64,000 nucleotides of DNA, taken from assembly GCA_024734555.1 (NCBI GenBank), contig JANPWX010000126.1, positions 1,791,126 to 1,855,125 on the forward strand, in the 5' to 3' direction. This stretch comes from Trochalopteron elliotii. Lineage: Eukaryota; Chordata; Aves; Passeriformes; Leiothrichidae. The notes below the pieces were generated by a model. The model saw only the letters and a list, made by a program, of their open reading frames with translations, made no database searches and was not told the origin of the DNA. Below are positions 27,701-41,400 of this stretch, piece by piece; the first letter of the stretch is position 1, and each line of letters starts with the position of its first letter. The position numbers and the translations under genes are program-made.

Positions 27701-30700
27701 TAATATATTGTGGTTTAGCCTTTTTCAGGTAAGGAATGCTTACAGACAAAAAAGGTGCTAATGCTGGGAGGAGCCATTATCTGAGTGGAAATCATTAAAA
27801 ATGTGTTGCATTGCATGATGGTTATTAGTCATTTTCTCCCCTGCTCCCATAAGATTTCTTGGCATATCACCAGTTGCTGATAAGCAATTTTGTTTGCTAT
27901 CTGTCCATTGACTAATACAATTAAAATGTGGAAACCTCCATCATTCATTGTCTCAATGTCAAGAGAGAAGGTAATTTTGGGGATCTCCTGAGAAAGGATG
28001 AACTCCTAACTTCCCTAGAAGTCAGTGGGAAATGGAAGTTCTCAGCACTTCTCAAACTGAGACTTTTGAAGTGTTTTTCTGAGCAGGCAGTCATTGTTAG
28101 TCATTAGAAATGATTTGGTGACTATTTAGAATGAAAGCTCTGACAGTATTTAGTGTTCCCAACCTGTAAGAGGAAAGACTCTTGTCAGCTGTAATGTTGG
28201 CTGTGTGGCAACAGGTTTATGATATCAGCTAATGAAGGATTCTGTAACTAGGTCATATAAATCACTGCATTCTCTTTGACATTGATGTGTCGCTGACGAG
28301 CAAGTTTTGCAAGCAAGATAGAAATCTGTCTACAGTATCTGGATATGGTATTTTCTAGTGCAAGAACAAACTAATGAATGCTCCCAGTCCACTGTTGGTG
28401 ATTTTTTAAAAATTAAATATTGTTATTATCATAATTAATTAGGTTTTGAAGTCAGAAAGTCTTGCAGATATACATCGCTCTACTTAATCTCTACTTTGGC
28501 AGTCATAAGTAAATAGTAATATGAAAAATAAGCAGTTCAAAATAAAGCATTTTGTTATCCTTACCTCTGAAAATTAAGAGTACTTTATTAGTATATTTAC
28601 TGGTTAAATCAAAAATTTCCACTGATTTTCCTTTCTGCTTGACATCAATTTCTTGATTTAAAAATTTCTACTGATTTCTAATTTCCACTTGAAGTAAATT
28701 ATTATTTAAATTTGCTTTAAAGAAACTCTAGAAGTATAATACAGTTTCTATCTCAATTTAGCACTGAAGAGAGAAATGGGAGTTTGAAAGCTGCATTGTT
28801 ATGTGACTGACAAATGAATTTTCATATATTCTGGGGCTCTGATCTTTGCAACTGTTTGTGTAGCACTCCCACATCTCTTGATCAAGCTTCTGCTGGTTTT
28901 ACTTTACTAGTGCACGTTTCTGTCTTTGCACACAACAGACAAACCCTGTGTTTCGGGCAGCTGGGGTAAGAATCGGAAAAGCAGGTTTCCTGGCTTTTAG
29001 TTTGGGATTTTCACTGCTCCCTAAGTGTTTTGCGTGTGTTACCTTGCTGCAGGACCCAGAAAGGCATTTCTTTGTACAGCTGAGTTGCTTTTCACCTCAG
29101 GTGCAAAGAGATTTCTTCAGTCTCACAACATCTCTTTGTATTGCTGACTTCCCTGTTTCAGTGTGTTCCGATATTTTTTGGTTTGTACATGCAAAATGAA
29201 AAGCTGGGCTTAAAAATTTGTCACAACATGTCTGAAGAGTTGTTTACCAAATCATATACCTGCCTTCAGACCATTTGTAGTCAATAACCTATAAAAATTT
29301 CACTTTTGCAGTCAGACGAGGTGAACTTCAGCTCGTTCAACTTGCGTGGATTTGTCTGGAATCTCTTTTAATGATGTATGAAAATGTTACTGATTGAATG
29401 GGTTCTTGTAGCGCTAAATTCCCTTTCCCCTGAGCAGTGCCATGGAACCAGGCAGCATTTTGGGACAAGCAGGGATGTGTAAGGTATTTCCAAGTGCTTC
29501 TGTGTTCTAGCACAATTCACTGAGGGGAATCGGGTGCTCTGGGACCCTCGGGCTCTGTTGAGCCACAAGGAAAGGCCACGGCACTGCCAGCAGCCCTGGT
29601 ATGGGCGTTGCTTGGGCTGAGAGTAGTTTGTGGTTTCACCACTGAGAAACCTCATTGTCTGCAGTGGTTGGAGGCTGGAAACGTGGGAACATTGCTTTTG
29701 GAAAGCTCATACTGCAAGGGCTGCCCGCTGAATTTTAGTGGTGGAGATTGCAAATGTAATGGAACAAACAAAATCGTTTGCATTGCACTATTAACTTGAA
29801 GGAGTCTGTTATTTGCACTGACTGCCTCTGCAGTTGCAGCTCAGGACCCACTTCCTAAACACACTCATGCACTAGAGCACAGAGTGCTGTGACACAGAGC
29901 AGAGTTTGTCAGGGGGTGCAGGTAGGCACAGAACTGCAGGCTAAAAAAGGACTTTTGTGTGAATGAAAAAGCCTGCAAAGGGGGAAGAACAATTTATTCA
30001 CATCTTTCTCAACTCATTCTTTTCTCTGATTTTTCCTTTGGGAGGGTGGCACCTGGTTGACTGGGAATTGTCAAAAAATAACAGGGATTTCATGTATCTG
30101 TTTGTGAACACACCTGGATGTGTTGGATATTTTGCAGTAGTAATTATGTCTGCACACCTGCTGGTTTCAGTCCCAAATCAGTTTGCCAGACATGCCTAGG
30201 GAGATTTATTTCTCCTATACCTGAAAAAGCTCTTTTACCACGGAGGTTTTACTACTCTAAATAAGCCTAAAGAAAAATAGAAGAGGATTTTTTCCTGTCT
30301 TTTCTTGAGCTGTTGGTATCTCAAAGTGAACTGTGGAGTTTGTTAGGGGGAGGAGGGTGTTTGGATGATATTTTAATAGCAATTTGTTTTTGCTTCAATG
30401 TGTGATAGAAATACAAGTGACAGGAGTGGGAACAGGAGAATTGCTGAATTCTGCTGGAATTTTTCCTGTGGGAATCTGTTAATGTTTTTAATTCTCTGAG
30501 AGATTTTTCTAAGGTAATCCTTTTGACATTTACATATTTTAAATGACTCTCATTAAATAAAAGCTTAACTTTTTTATATCAAATGCTGAAGTGATGATAC
30601 TGAAATACCACTGCATAGAAATTGAAATGGTTTGAGGATTATTCTAATTGCAACCTAAGCAAAGTAAGATTTGTGAGGGATATTAATAGTGAATTGTTCT

Positions 30701-33700
30701 TTAAAATAAGGTAATTTTGAAGGAAATTTAATTGTTCTAGCATTTAGCAGATGCATTTTCTTAGACAAAACCCTTTTGGGTACCTCACGTGCGGTGCACT
30801 CAGCCGTTCACTAATTGAAACCCTCATTTGAGCAGCTGGGTTTCCACTCCCCAGTTGTGTAGCAAACATAACTTGTGCAGGAGCCCAAAGGTTTGCAGTG
30901 CACTCTGTGAAAAATCCTTCTCATTGTCTGTGCCACATCAGTGTAGTTCAGCTCCTGAAGGACAATGCTGTTACCAGCACAGGGAAGGCTGGAAGAAATA
31001 AGAAGTGGAACATCTTTTTTAAAAAACAAAAGAGCCTGATGGTGAGGTGTTGCCCCTCTTGCAGGTGATGCCGTCTTGCAAGCAAATACTGCCATGAGCA
31101 AAATGATTCGTGTTCATGTCTTTTCATTCCTTTCACAAGAGTGAAAGGACAAACATATAGTGTAGCCCAGAAGTGCCTTTAAATTAACTTTATTCTGTAG
31201 GTTGCACTTTGCTTGTTAAAGCCCTTGAGCCAGATTTTGCTCTCAGACCAGACTAAATACTAAGCAAATTCATTTAATTAAATTTGTTGCAGATATCCCC
31301 AGTTAACAAGAACAGATTGGTCTCCCTGAGGCTAGATAGAGTTAACAAGAAAATAAATGTTGTGCTAATTAGAGAACTCATTTTTAGACACCTGGGGTGA
31401 AACTTTAAAAAGTCCTAGAGATGTAGGATTGAAAATTCATTTGGAAATGAGTCTTAGGCTTCTAAATCACTTAGGCACTTTTGAAAAATTTCCCCAGAGG
31501 CTTTAACCATCTCACAATCATCATATTTAGCATGTTTGTAGCTGTCTGCTTAGCAAAGCACTGTATAACCATTATCTGTTTGAATCAGTACACCACAATG
31601 TACTTCATTATCCCTGTAAGGTAGAGACACTGAGCTACCTGGTGAGTTGAAGGTAGGCTAAATGTCCTTTTTTTGAGTATGCTTGTGTGTCAACAGGAAC
31701 AGGCTGATGCTTTCTTGGAGTATCAGTTGAAGTACCAGTACCCCAAATTTCCATCTCTGTGCAGCCTCATGGGACTTTCTATAGGTACCTAACAACTTTT
31801 TTATTAAATCTTAAGTGAGTTGTCCAAGCTCATGGAGAAAAAAGACAGCAAAGATGAAATTTATAGTTCAGCACCTGCTGGAAGGAAAATGAGACACTAA
31901 ATACTGTCACACTGCCATTCACTTGTGAAATCATGATAGGAAGTAATATAGACTCAATAAATATTAGATTCAATATTAAGGCAGATTTCTAGATTCACAT
32001 ATGATTAGCAAAAAAGCAAGGAAAAAAACAGACTCTAAGGAGCAAAAAGTCCCTTCAATAGCTTGCAGCTCAGAAGCATGTTTTCAGTAGGTTTTTTTTT
32101 TCCTGTAACTGTTCTGAGGATTTTTCTGAAATCTCATCCTTGTAAAGACATGCATTAGTAGTGTCTGTTTCATGCCAGGTAAAACCCTTCCCACAGCCAC
32201 GCACACACTTGCTGTCTGTCAGCAAAAACTTCTGTGTCAGTAATTAGAAAAATGCTATTAAAAACCTGCCTTGTAATCCCAGATAGCCTCTGGGTTGCCT
32301 CAGTTCTATTTCCTTGCTCAGTGCAGTGAGCCAGAATTGCTTCACCATGAAGTGGGACCCTGCTCCTCTGACAAGCTCAGCTACTCTTTTATTTATCTGG
32401 TTCTACAAAGTGTTGTTTTGAGGGCACCAGCACTCAGCTGTAGTGCCCCAAAGAGGTGTCCCTTGGGGACAAAGTCCTTGGTATGACACATTTATAACAC
32501 GGGTGGAGCATGTTGCAGATGGGCACTTGAGAGCTGCATCTGACCGTGGGGGCGAACCTGCATATCGTGTACATCTGAAAATTTACTCCAGCCTGCCATG
32601 AGTCTGGATCATCCAACAACTTCATAAAATAGATGAGTCAGGGCCCTAAAACACAGAGGGTATCCACTGAGCTCATTATTTTCTTACCTAATTACACAGT
32701 GCTATTGAGAGAAAACTGCACATTACACTGAAGAATCCTGTTTCATCACTAGCCCTAAAAGATAATTGCATTTAATTAGAACCTATAGATACCATGGTGA
32801 TAACTGACCTATAAACACTCAAGGTAGACCTGCAAATGAGGTGCATTAGCAAGTGCATCCATGAAACACAATTTGAAAGCTGGTACTGAGGTGAGATGGC
32901 AATGAAAAGTTGGGCTGTTTTGCCATGGAACTCATAGCTCTTGCACTCCATTCTGATTCTCTGCAATTCCTCTGCTGTGAACCGGCAGGCACACAAACAC
33001 CAGCTGATCTTCCCTTACTGAATTTAGAACACTTTTTGTTTAATCTGGGGTAATATATGCAAGAGTGGGAAAAAGTGGTGACAGGTGACACCTGCAGTGG
33101 CAAAAGCTTCTCTTTTCTATATGAGGTTAGGTCAGAAAGGAAGAAACAGATGTACAATTGTGGCTAGTAATGCCACAGATCAGGGAGCAAACACTTTTCA
33201 TGGTGAAAATATTTCTTGTAATGGACATTGTAATGCATTTTCCAGTGAAGTGCAAATTGTACTTCCAGTTGAATCAGCTGCTGGTTGCCTTGTCTCAGGT
33301 CTGGAGAGTCATTTGCAACAAGTCAGAACACAGAAAATTTGTCCTCATCCTTCTCCAGTGCTTGTGCACAGCTGCCTGCAAAGCTGTTCATGTGAAGGGA
33401 AATACCTGGTGAGGGGCCAGGGCAGTGAGTGCCTGTGGGGATCACACAGGCTGTCCCTGTGAGCTCATCAGGAATTGTTCTCTGCATTTCCTGTGTGGGA
33501 CAGGGCAGCCTGCTCCCCCGTATACCAGTCCTGCTCTGTGCTGACTCAGACTACATTTGACATGAAGCTGAAAACATCCATCTCTTGATCCTTTAGGGAA
33601 TACAAACCTCTTGGAATAAAACATTTAGCACAGTAGTCACTCAGTTAATATGAAGTACTGCATTTCTTTTTCCAAGAAACCATGATTAGAACAAAAAATT

Positions 33701-33743
33701 AAAATGCTCTGGAGTAATGGGATTCTTGTGCAGAAATGATCAT

Positions 33744-34848
33744 CACTCCCATCTCATCGATATGGATGAGAGTGTTGAGTCTTTCATTAGTAAATTCACA
33801 GATGACACTAAGCTGGGAGCGTGTGTCGATCTGTTGGAAGGGAGGAGGGCTCTGCAGAGAGACCTGGAATGGTTGGATGGATGGGCAGAGCCCAATAACA
33901 TGACGTTTAATAAGTCCAAGTGCCAAGTCCTGCATTTTGGGCACAAACCCCCTGTAATGTTATAGGCCTGGACAGTGCCCAGGCAGGAAGGGACCTGGGG
34001 GTACTGGTGACAGCAGCTGAACATGAGTCAGCAGTGTGCCCAGGTGGCCAACAGCATGTGGCCTGGATCAGGAATAGTGTGGCCAGCAGGAGCAGGGAGG
34101 TCATTCCTCCCCTGTACTGGACACTGGTGAGGCCACACCTCGAGTGCTGTGTCCAGCTCTGGCCCCTCAGTTTAGGATGGACATGGAGTGCTGTGCCCAG
34201 CTCTGGCCCCTCAGTTTAGGAAGGACATGGAGTGCTGTGCCCAGCTCTGGCCCCTCAGTTTAGGAAGGACATGGAGTGCTGTGTCCAGCTCTGGCCCCTC
34301 AGTTTAGGATGGACATGGAGTGCTGTGCCCAGCTCTGGCCCCTCAGTTTAGGATGGACATGGAGTGCTGTGTCCAGCTCTGGCCCCTCAGTTAAAGGAAG
34401 AACGTTGAGATGCTTAAGCGCATCCAGAGGAGGCAATGAGGCTGGTGAGGGGCTTGGAACACAACTCCTGTGAGGAACAGCTGAGGGAGCTGGGGTTGTT
34501 TAGCCTGGAGAAAAGGAGACTCAGAGGTGACCTTATCACTCTCTACAACTCCCTGAAAGGTGGTTGTATCAGGTGGGGGTTGGTTTCTTTCTCCGGGCAG
34601 CACTGACAGAACAAGAGTCTTAAGCTGCGCCAAGGGGAATATAGGTTGGATATTAGGAAAAAGTTTTTTACAGAAAGAGTGATAAAGTACTGGAGTGGTT
34701 TGCCCAGGAAGGTGATGGAGTCACCATCCCTGGATGTGTTTAAAAGAAGATTGGATGTGGCACTTGATGCCATGGTTTAGTTGAGGTGTTAGGGCTGGGT
34801 TGGACTTGATGATCCCGGAAGTCTCTTCCAACCTAATGATTCTGTGAT
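33744..34848 (+). mobile_element. CR1 LINE, 5'-truncated, 3' end intact
   Basis: This is a CR1 (chicken repeat 1) element on the + strand. It begins inside the reverse-transcriptase ORF ('aaattcacagatgacacta' encodes the KFTDDTK-type motif), runs through 'ctgaacatgagtcagcagtg', 'aggccacacctcgag' and 'ttagcctggagaaaaggaga', and ends in the typical 3' tail 'ttggacttgatgatc...cttccaacct..tgattctgtga'. 5' truncation is normal for CR1. Frameshifts and stops, including one at 33963, leave it non-coding. An internal 44-bp tandem expansion is listed separately. It lies just upstream of the first GNB1L coding exon, inside the probable intron 1. Confidence 0.9.
34142..34390 (+). repeat. 44-bp tandem expansion inside the CR1
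   Basis: Five full 44-bp units start at 34171, 34215, 34259, 34303 and 34347, preceded by a partial unit from 34142. Units differ mainly at two places: GATGG or GAAGG near the start, and GCCC or GTCC in the middle. A normal CR1 has this segment once. Each added unit shifts the reading frame. Confidence 0.92.
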
Positions 34849-35333
34849 CTGAAATTCTTTTCAGTTGATACATTCACTGCAATGCTTTTCTGAAAAAACA
34901 CAAAAGTAGTATTTTTGTGGGGAGGAAAGGGAAAGACTTAGCCAGGGGGCTAAAGCAGAATGATAAATTCCTTGTCCATTCAAATTATGGGTGTCAAGTT
35001 TCTTGTATTTTGTAGCTCTTCCCTTTAGCACAGGGAGAGCAGCTGACCAATTTGGGTTTACAAGTGTGTGAGAGGTGTGTGCGCGTGGCCAGCTCAGCAC
35101 CTTGCTGGGAGAGGAATGCAGCAAAGAGCAGGTTGGACACCTGCTTTGTCAGCTCATCTTAAGAGGAAATACTTCACCCTCAACTGGGTGGCAAACAGAG
35201 ACCATTCAATAATGAAAATTCAAAATGGAAAGAGGAGAAGCAAGTGTCCTGCTCAGAATATATTTAAAGTTGTCATTTCACTTTAGGCTGCCTTACCCTC
35301 TGTGATATCTCTGTCTGCTTCTCACCCCTCCAG

Positions 35334-35461
35334 TTCACTGCTCCGATGGCTCTGCCACCTCCGGATCCACAGTTTGTGCTCAGAGGTACCAGTGCTGCAG
35401 TCCACACTCTGCATTTTTCCTGTGGAGGCCCAGAACCTGATATCCCCCTTCTTTTCTCTGG
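35334..35461 (+). CDS. GNB1L: GNB1L first coding exon (residues 1-39)
   Basis: The acceptor is a pyrimidine-rich tract ending CCCCTCCAG at 35333, followed by 12 untranslated bases and the ATG at 35346. The ATG is followed by G at +4. The peptide begins MALPPPDPQFVLRG and ends at PLLFSG. This matches the start of human GNB1L, which has the same PPPDPQFVLRG motif and an HxLHF element. The donor is GG|GTAAAT at 35462. The exon leaves two bases of a Gly codon, completed by the next exon. This fixes the translation start. No in-frame coding sequence lies upstream of the acceptor. Confidence 0.95.
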
Positions 35462-38400
35462 GTAAATACACCAGGACTTCTGGCTCTGCTGAGTGTCATG
35501 TGGTTGTTTCCTTTTGAATTGGAATGTATTATTTCAACAAAGTGTTTCTGGGGAAAACAGCAGCAGGATGGGTTTGCACGATGGGTGTGTTACCTGTGCA
35601 TACAGCTTCAGTTTTGGAAACAAAATAAACAAATAAAGGCAAAGCATCAGACTCTGATCAGCTCCATGCACTGCTCACACTAAAAGCATCTCTTCCTATT
35701 GCCAGGTCTGAGAATGGGTTTATCCATGTCTGGAACCTGAAAACACACAGAGTGGACTCAGCATTGGATGGCCATGGAAGAAAATCTGTCTACTGCGTGG
35801 AGACAATGGGTGGTAATGACAGGCTTCTCAGGTTAGCAAAGCAGGCAAAAAAACAGTGAAATTATCCTTGTCTCTGTGACATTATTTGTGTCTCTGTGAT
35901 TGAAGGAAAAAAAAGGGAGGCGGGGCCACAAAGGATTCTCCTAATTCTGGAGTCACTTAAAGTTTCTCCAACACATATGGAAATGTACTGAAGTACAAAA
36001 GACAAAAAAACCTCTAGAATAAAAGGTGGAGAGAGAAAAGATACAATTAATTTTTTTATGATGCATGTTATGGCATCATAACAGCTTTGGACCTGTAGTA
36101 TCTTTACTGAGAACAGGTGAGGTCTTTGGGTCGTGAAAATACACTTGGATTTGAAGTTGACAAACTTTTCACTGCTGGTTCTTGGGGATTTGAAAAAAAG
36201 AATTTATAAATAGAGGAGAAATGGAGAAAAAGGAAGGAAGGAAGAGAAGAATCAAAGATGGAGAGTAGAAAACTGAAAATGAGCAAGAATTCTGAGTTTC
36301 GTGCTTTTGCTTTGTTGCAAAATACCTTCTGTTCTTGTTTAGCAAGGGAAGGTCGGGAAGATTTGTGTACTTTGGATTAGACAGGTGATCTAGAGTAGAT
36401 GCCAAAGTGTCTGTATGATTAGGAGGTGTTCTGACATGTTTATCTAGAGAAGACATCTCATAATATACAGTGGAACTCATTAGCATTTATATTTCTTATC
36501 TGCTTAAGTACAATTATTAACACTCTCCCCCATAAAATCATATTGAATGAGCATTGTTTGTATAATTATAGAGATTTTCTGTACCTCTGTTTTTGCTGTA
36601 TAGTTCTAACAGTTCACATAGCAGTGCAGTTTTAGGACAGCATTTACCTGTATCTTATATTTCTCTCTTGTAAAGCTAAATCACAATTTCTTGCAATATC
36701 ACACTGTTTGTATCCCCAGTGCTATAAATGTTGTGTCAGTTTGTCACTCAGCTGAACAGCACTGATGTTGAAGAAGTCCCAACCATCTGTAGATTTACAT
36801 CTCCGCTGTTTTGATTTCATACTTCTTCAGGTGATACTGCTAATTAAAGTAGGACATGGGTAAGGGATTTTTGATGACTCCTTGCCCAGGTGATAACATG
36901 AGGACATATATCCTGTTTATGATACTCTAGTTTATGAATTGGAAGCTTCTGCACAGTGCTACTTTGTCCCAGAACCAGTGGGATCACATCAATCTGCACC
37001 AATTCCTGCTGTTCCCTTTGTGTGGCCTCCTGGCTCTGCCTGCCTGGGAGCAGCACAAAGCCCCTGGGACGGGGCTGCGCTGAGGAGTCTGCGGGAGCTG
37101 CGCTCACACCTCGGATGAGGGGCTGCTGCTCTGGCCTGGGGTGTTTCAGCCAGAGTTTCCTTGAGCAATCGCTGCCAGTCCCTCTCTGTTGTGTCTACAC
37201 ATGTGCATGCTCCTAGGAGCCCTCTGTGCCCTGTCTGTGGCTGTGGGCTGACCACGGAATGACTGTCACTTTTTATTTATCTCTGATGAGGTCTTTGTTG
37301 TCTTGCTGTTTGTCTTTCAGCTGTCAACGCATAACATTTCCATTTCATTGCTAGGGTGATAGACTGTTACATGTGTGAACCTTTGGATACTTTTGTTTCC
37401 TTTTAAATTAGATCTAATCAGTGATTAAATGTATTTTTTATTGTGTATATGTTCAAATGGTCATGAGACTTTATAAATATACTCTCACATATAAATAGCA
37501 CAACTCAGCCTGATCAAGTGCTCGGCACAAGGAAACAGATGCTGTGACTGCAGTGAGTCTGACTGGCTCCCAGGCCCTCCCCCCTCCCAGGGACCATTGA
37601 ACCTTTTGGCCAGTTCCGCAGTCGGCAGAAGGGTGGTGGTCTCGGGGACACTGAACTCCCCCACATTTCATGAAACACCCAATTAACATCCCCACAGAAG
37701 CTGTTTGAAGCTTGGTCCTTTACTGTCTGTTAAAGACCCAGTTCGAGTTACAGCCCTGCAGGCAGCCAGGCTTCCTCAGACTGCAGCTCATGGATAACTT
37801 GTTTTACTGTAACAGTCAGGGGCGCGACCAGAGGATCTGCTTGTGGGATTTAGCAGAGGGACGGACTTCAGTGACGGATTCTGTCTTCACGGAGCATGTG
37901 GGATTCTGCAGATGCTCTCTGTTAAAGGTGGCACAGGGGCGCTGGCTAATGGCCATGGCAGCCAGAAGCCTGGAGGAGGTAGGAAGTGTCTCTTTCTCTG
38001 TGCTTGAGAGGTTGCTTTTGGTACTGAAATGACATAGTTCAGGAGGGGAAACATCAGTGCCATTGAATTCTCTGCTCAAGAGCAGGCAGCACAAGAACTC
38101 TGGGGGGTTTAATCACAAATTTTACTGCCACAAGGATGAATTGTATAACTCATGCTTTAATAACAAGGGTACCATTCCAAGATTTGTCTGGCATTGAAGT
38201 ATTTGAACTCCTTTACATGTAGGAGTTTCGAAAACTCTTCTGGTGCTGCTGAATACTGGGAACAAGACATTAGTTCCTTCTGGGGAACTAATGGTCAGCA
38301 GGTCTGTCCTCAGATGGAGGAGCTTGTATTCTGTCTGAAGCTGAATTGGGTCTGGTGAGAAGAGGGAGGTGCAGGTGATTTGTAATGCAGTATGTGGTCT

Positions 38401-41400
38401 TTCACCCCAGGCTAATTCCTTACCTGAAAATGGGGCTGGAAATAGTTGAATTACTGTTACCAGCCAGAGGTTTACTCTGTGAGATAATTGCAGGGTCCGT
38501 TTCAGTTCCTACTGGGTAAGTTCACATCTTATGCCACTATCACAGCACTCACTGACTGACAGCTTTGTTGGCAATGTCCACTTCTGCTTTGTAGAAATTA
38601 CAGTTTTGTTTTCTAGAACGGATTGTTTGAGGACATCACACAAAAATAATACCAAATACTTGACATAAAAATACAAAAAATATGAAAGAAGGAAAAAGTG
38701 GCATAAATATGAAAAGAAATATTCTAGCTAAGTGCAAATTGCTGATGAGTATAAAAGTTCACATGCTTTTCTGGACTTCAGGTTGTGTATCTTGAAACTG
38801 AAATTTGCACATTTTATACACAAAGTAATAAGTGCCTGTATTGCAAGAAAATGTGTTCCTTTTATTATATAGAAGTTAAGCACATATTTAAGTATTTTGT
38901 TGACTCACAGCCAGAATATTCAGCCTTTTACAGAACTAGATATGCCTGCAGACACAGCCACTGCACCAGTAAATACAACCATTCTAAGTCCCATACCTTG
39001 TTCTGATCAAACAAAGAACTCCCTCCATTTTACAGCAGTGCTCAATAATACTTAAACTAAACAAAATTGACAAGTGCATTCTCGTGGCAGCCGGAGAAGT
39101 CCTGGTAATGAAGAATTAAATAATCAACTGACCCAAATAGAAGACATGTACCCCGGTGTCGCTTACAACTCATCTCTGTTTTATTCTCATGTGTTTGCTT
39201 GGGCCCTGCAAGAGGAGAATGATTTGCAGTCTCCTGAGGTAGAAGAGTTTCACTCTGTGTGTGAACCTTTGCATTAGAACTGTGTCATGTTTCAATAAAT
39301 TCACATAAGCTCCCATAATATATAGTGCTTCCAAATAGGCAGCACTGTGTGAGACACAGTACATTTGCAGCTTATGATTAAAATTAAGACTTAATAAGTG
39401 TTTATGCTTGGCTGGTGTCCAAAAAAAGAGTAATTTTGTCTTAAAGGAGGTTCAGTCCATAAATAATGAGATCTGAACAGGCATTTATTTGTTCATGATT
39501 GCATTTAAATCACCAATTATGAGTTACATGCACTTTTCTTGCCAATTTGCCAGAAACATGTTAAAAGCTTTATTAATGTGAAAAAGAGAAAGGGTGTGTT
39601 TCCTTGTGGCCAGTTTTAGCCACCCAGGAACACTATTAACCTCAGGCAAAGGCAAATCTTTCTCCTATTAAGCAAAACCAATATAAACACGGAACTTCAA
39701 GTTTTAGGTTACAGTTGTCAAAATAATGTGAAATAGTATTTATTTCTAAGGCTCACTTGCCTTTAACACAGACAGTCTCTGGAACTGTCAATCCAGTTTA
39801 GGCAGCAGCTCATGCCTGCCTGCTTTCTGCACAAAGCTTTTCTCATTGTTTTTCTTTGGCCTTTGCAAGCTCAAATGTAGCCCTTGTACCAGTTCATCTG
39901 TTTTTAGTCAAGGTAAAGCAAAGAAGATTTGGTTTTTTCTTTTAACCTGCAGAAGTGCATTTATCACAGCACACTTACCCTTCTTTATTACATAAAGTTT
40001 TGGTCTTGCCTAGGAGGCAGTGCCCTTTGGAAAGACAGTGATGAAAGAGACAAGATGAGGGCAGGTCATCTTCATATTTATAGCCCGTTTCCTGCCACAG
40101 CTAACTTGGTCATTATGTTGATAGCACGAAAGTTGACGAGAGAAAAGCGTCTTTTGTTAAGAGTGTAGCTCCAAAGAACCAGAATTCCCAGATGATCAGA
40201 CTTTGGTCTGTTCCCAGGTTTGGCCTGCAGACTGGATGGCTCTTGGCTGTAGTCACTATTCCTCAAATCTGGAAAAGAGTTTCCTGCTCTATTGCCCAGT
40301 GGCTTTCGAAAGCGTTCTGTGTGTTATGTGCAGTGCACTGTGCTCGCAGTCCTAGAGTGCAGCTGGCTTTTGGCAGCCTGGCTGACAGTCTCTAGAAATA
40401 GGAAGATGTTCTGGCAAGCTTTGAACTAAAGGTATGGGATTGGAAAGCCATCGCAGCTGCCGTGGTCTTGATTGATGGTTCCCAGAGGAGCCATATTTGT
40501 GTAATACCTCATCTCAGATGCTTAAGGAAATTCACACGACTGGGGCTGTCCAACAGCACTGTTGGGCTCTTGCACATTCTGGAAGAGCTGAGAGTGGCTG
40601 GTGATGCTGGATTTATCAAATGTTTTGAGTAGTTTAATTTTACCACATAATGCAAACCATTGTTTATTTAATTAGAAGAAAAGATCACCTTGGTGATTAA
40701 GTATGCATGTGAGAAACAGCAGCATTCCTGGCAGCAGGTTTTCGATACCCAGGAGCTTCTGTTTCTCCAGAGTTCCAGGTTTGAGAACCAGCCGTGTCAA
40801 TCAAGAGTGTCAAAATCTTCCAGTGCCCAACTAAAAAGGCAGACTCCCCTGATCTTGCCTGCCATCGTCCTGAGGTGGAAGTGAGCTACTTCCTTGGCAA
40901 AGGAACAACTTGCCCAATGTTTAAAAAAAAAAAAAGAAATCAAAACCACCCAAACCCAGTCCACAATTCATTACCACTGGAGCAAGCAACAATGGAAGCT
41001 GCTCTGTAGAGAGAACAGGTGTTTAACACAGCTTTGTCTGACCCTGCTTTAGACAGGGTCACACAACATTGTGTTAAAAATACCTGTGTGCAGACACTGC
41101 TGCAGCCAGCCTTAGCCAGTAGTTGTGGGGTCACGATTTCTTAGTGCAGTCAGCAGTAAATAAAAATCCCCTCTGCATGTATACACTGCCTGTATTTCCA
41201 TGCAAACTCTGTGTTACCACAACAGCACAGAGCAGAGAATGCAAGTGTTCACAGGTGAATACAGCCAAAAAATTAGCAACAGAGCTGGAAAAAGAGGAAA
41301 GAAAGTGGGGGGGAGTGTTAAGCAGTCTGCAGTATTATCTGTTGTGTGCACAATGTCATCCACTGTTTGAAAAGTAGGCTGTAATCAAATAGAGGAGTGG

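Larger units (their letters stand above)
10380..33735. other. Long AT-rich non-coding stretch, probable GNB1L intron 1
   Basis: About 23 kb with no exon that I can recognise. GNB1L translation starts in an exon at 35334 that has a splice acceptor before it, so one or more untranslated exons must lie upstream, most simply near 8-10 kb. The stretch holds an ancient CR1-type fragment near 20 kb, a MIR-like fragment near 24.7 kb, an 18-bp tandem duplication at 20687-20722, an 11-bp tandem run at 18107-18138, and short homopolymers. The 153-codon frame at 14888-15349 has no recognisable domain. The 21.7-28.7 kb part looks poor in repeats and could hold conserved regulatory elements, which cannot be judged from one genome. 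Confidence 0.5.

Noticed and set aside
28948..29799. Possible alternative first coding exon of GNB1L (a stretch translating as LNFSGG)
   Set aside because: No usable GT donor in the needed phase. The true first coding exon is found at 35334-35461.
31550..31700. Reverse-oriented MIR-like text around a 'ccctgtaaggtagagacactgag' string
   Set aside because: Only one short block resembles the MIR body. It is too diverged to support a feature.
33085..33462. 125-codon frame just before the CR1
   Set aside because: It overlaps other frames on both strands, has no reverse-transcriptase motifs, and does not continue into the CR1.
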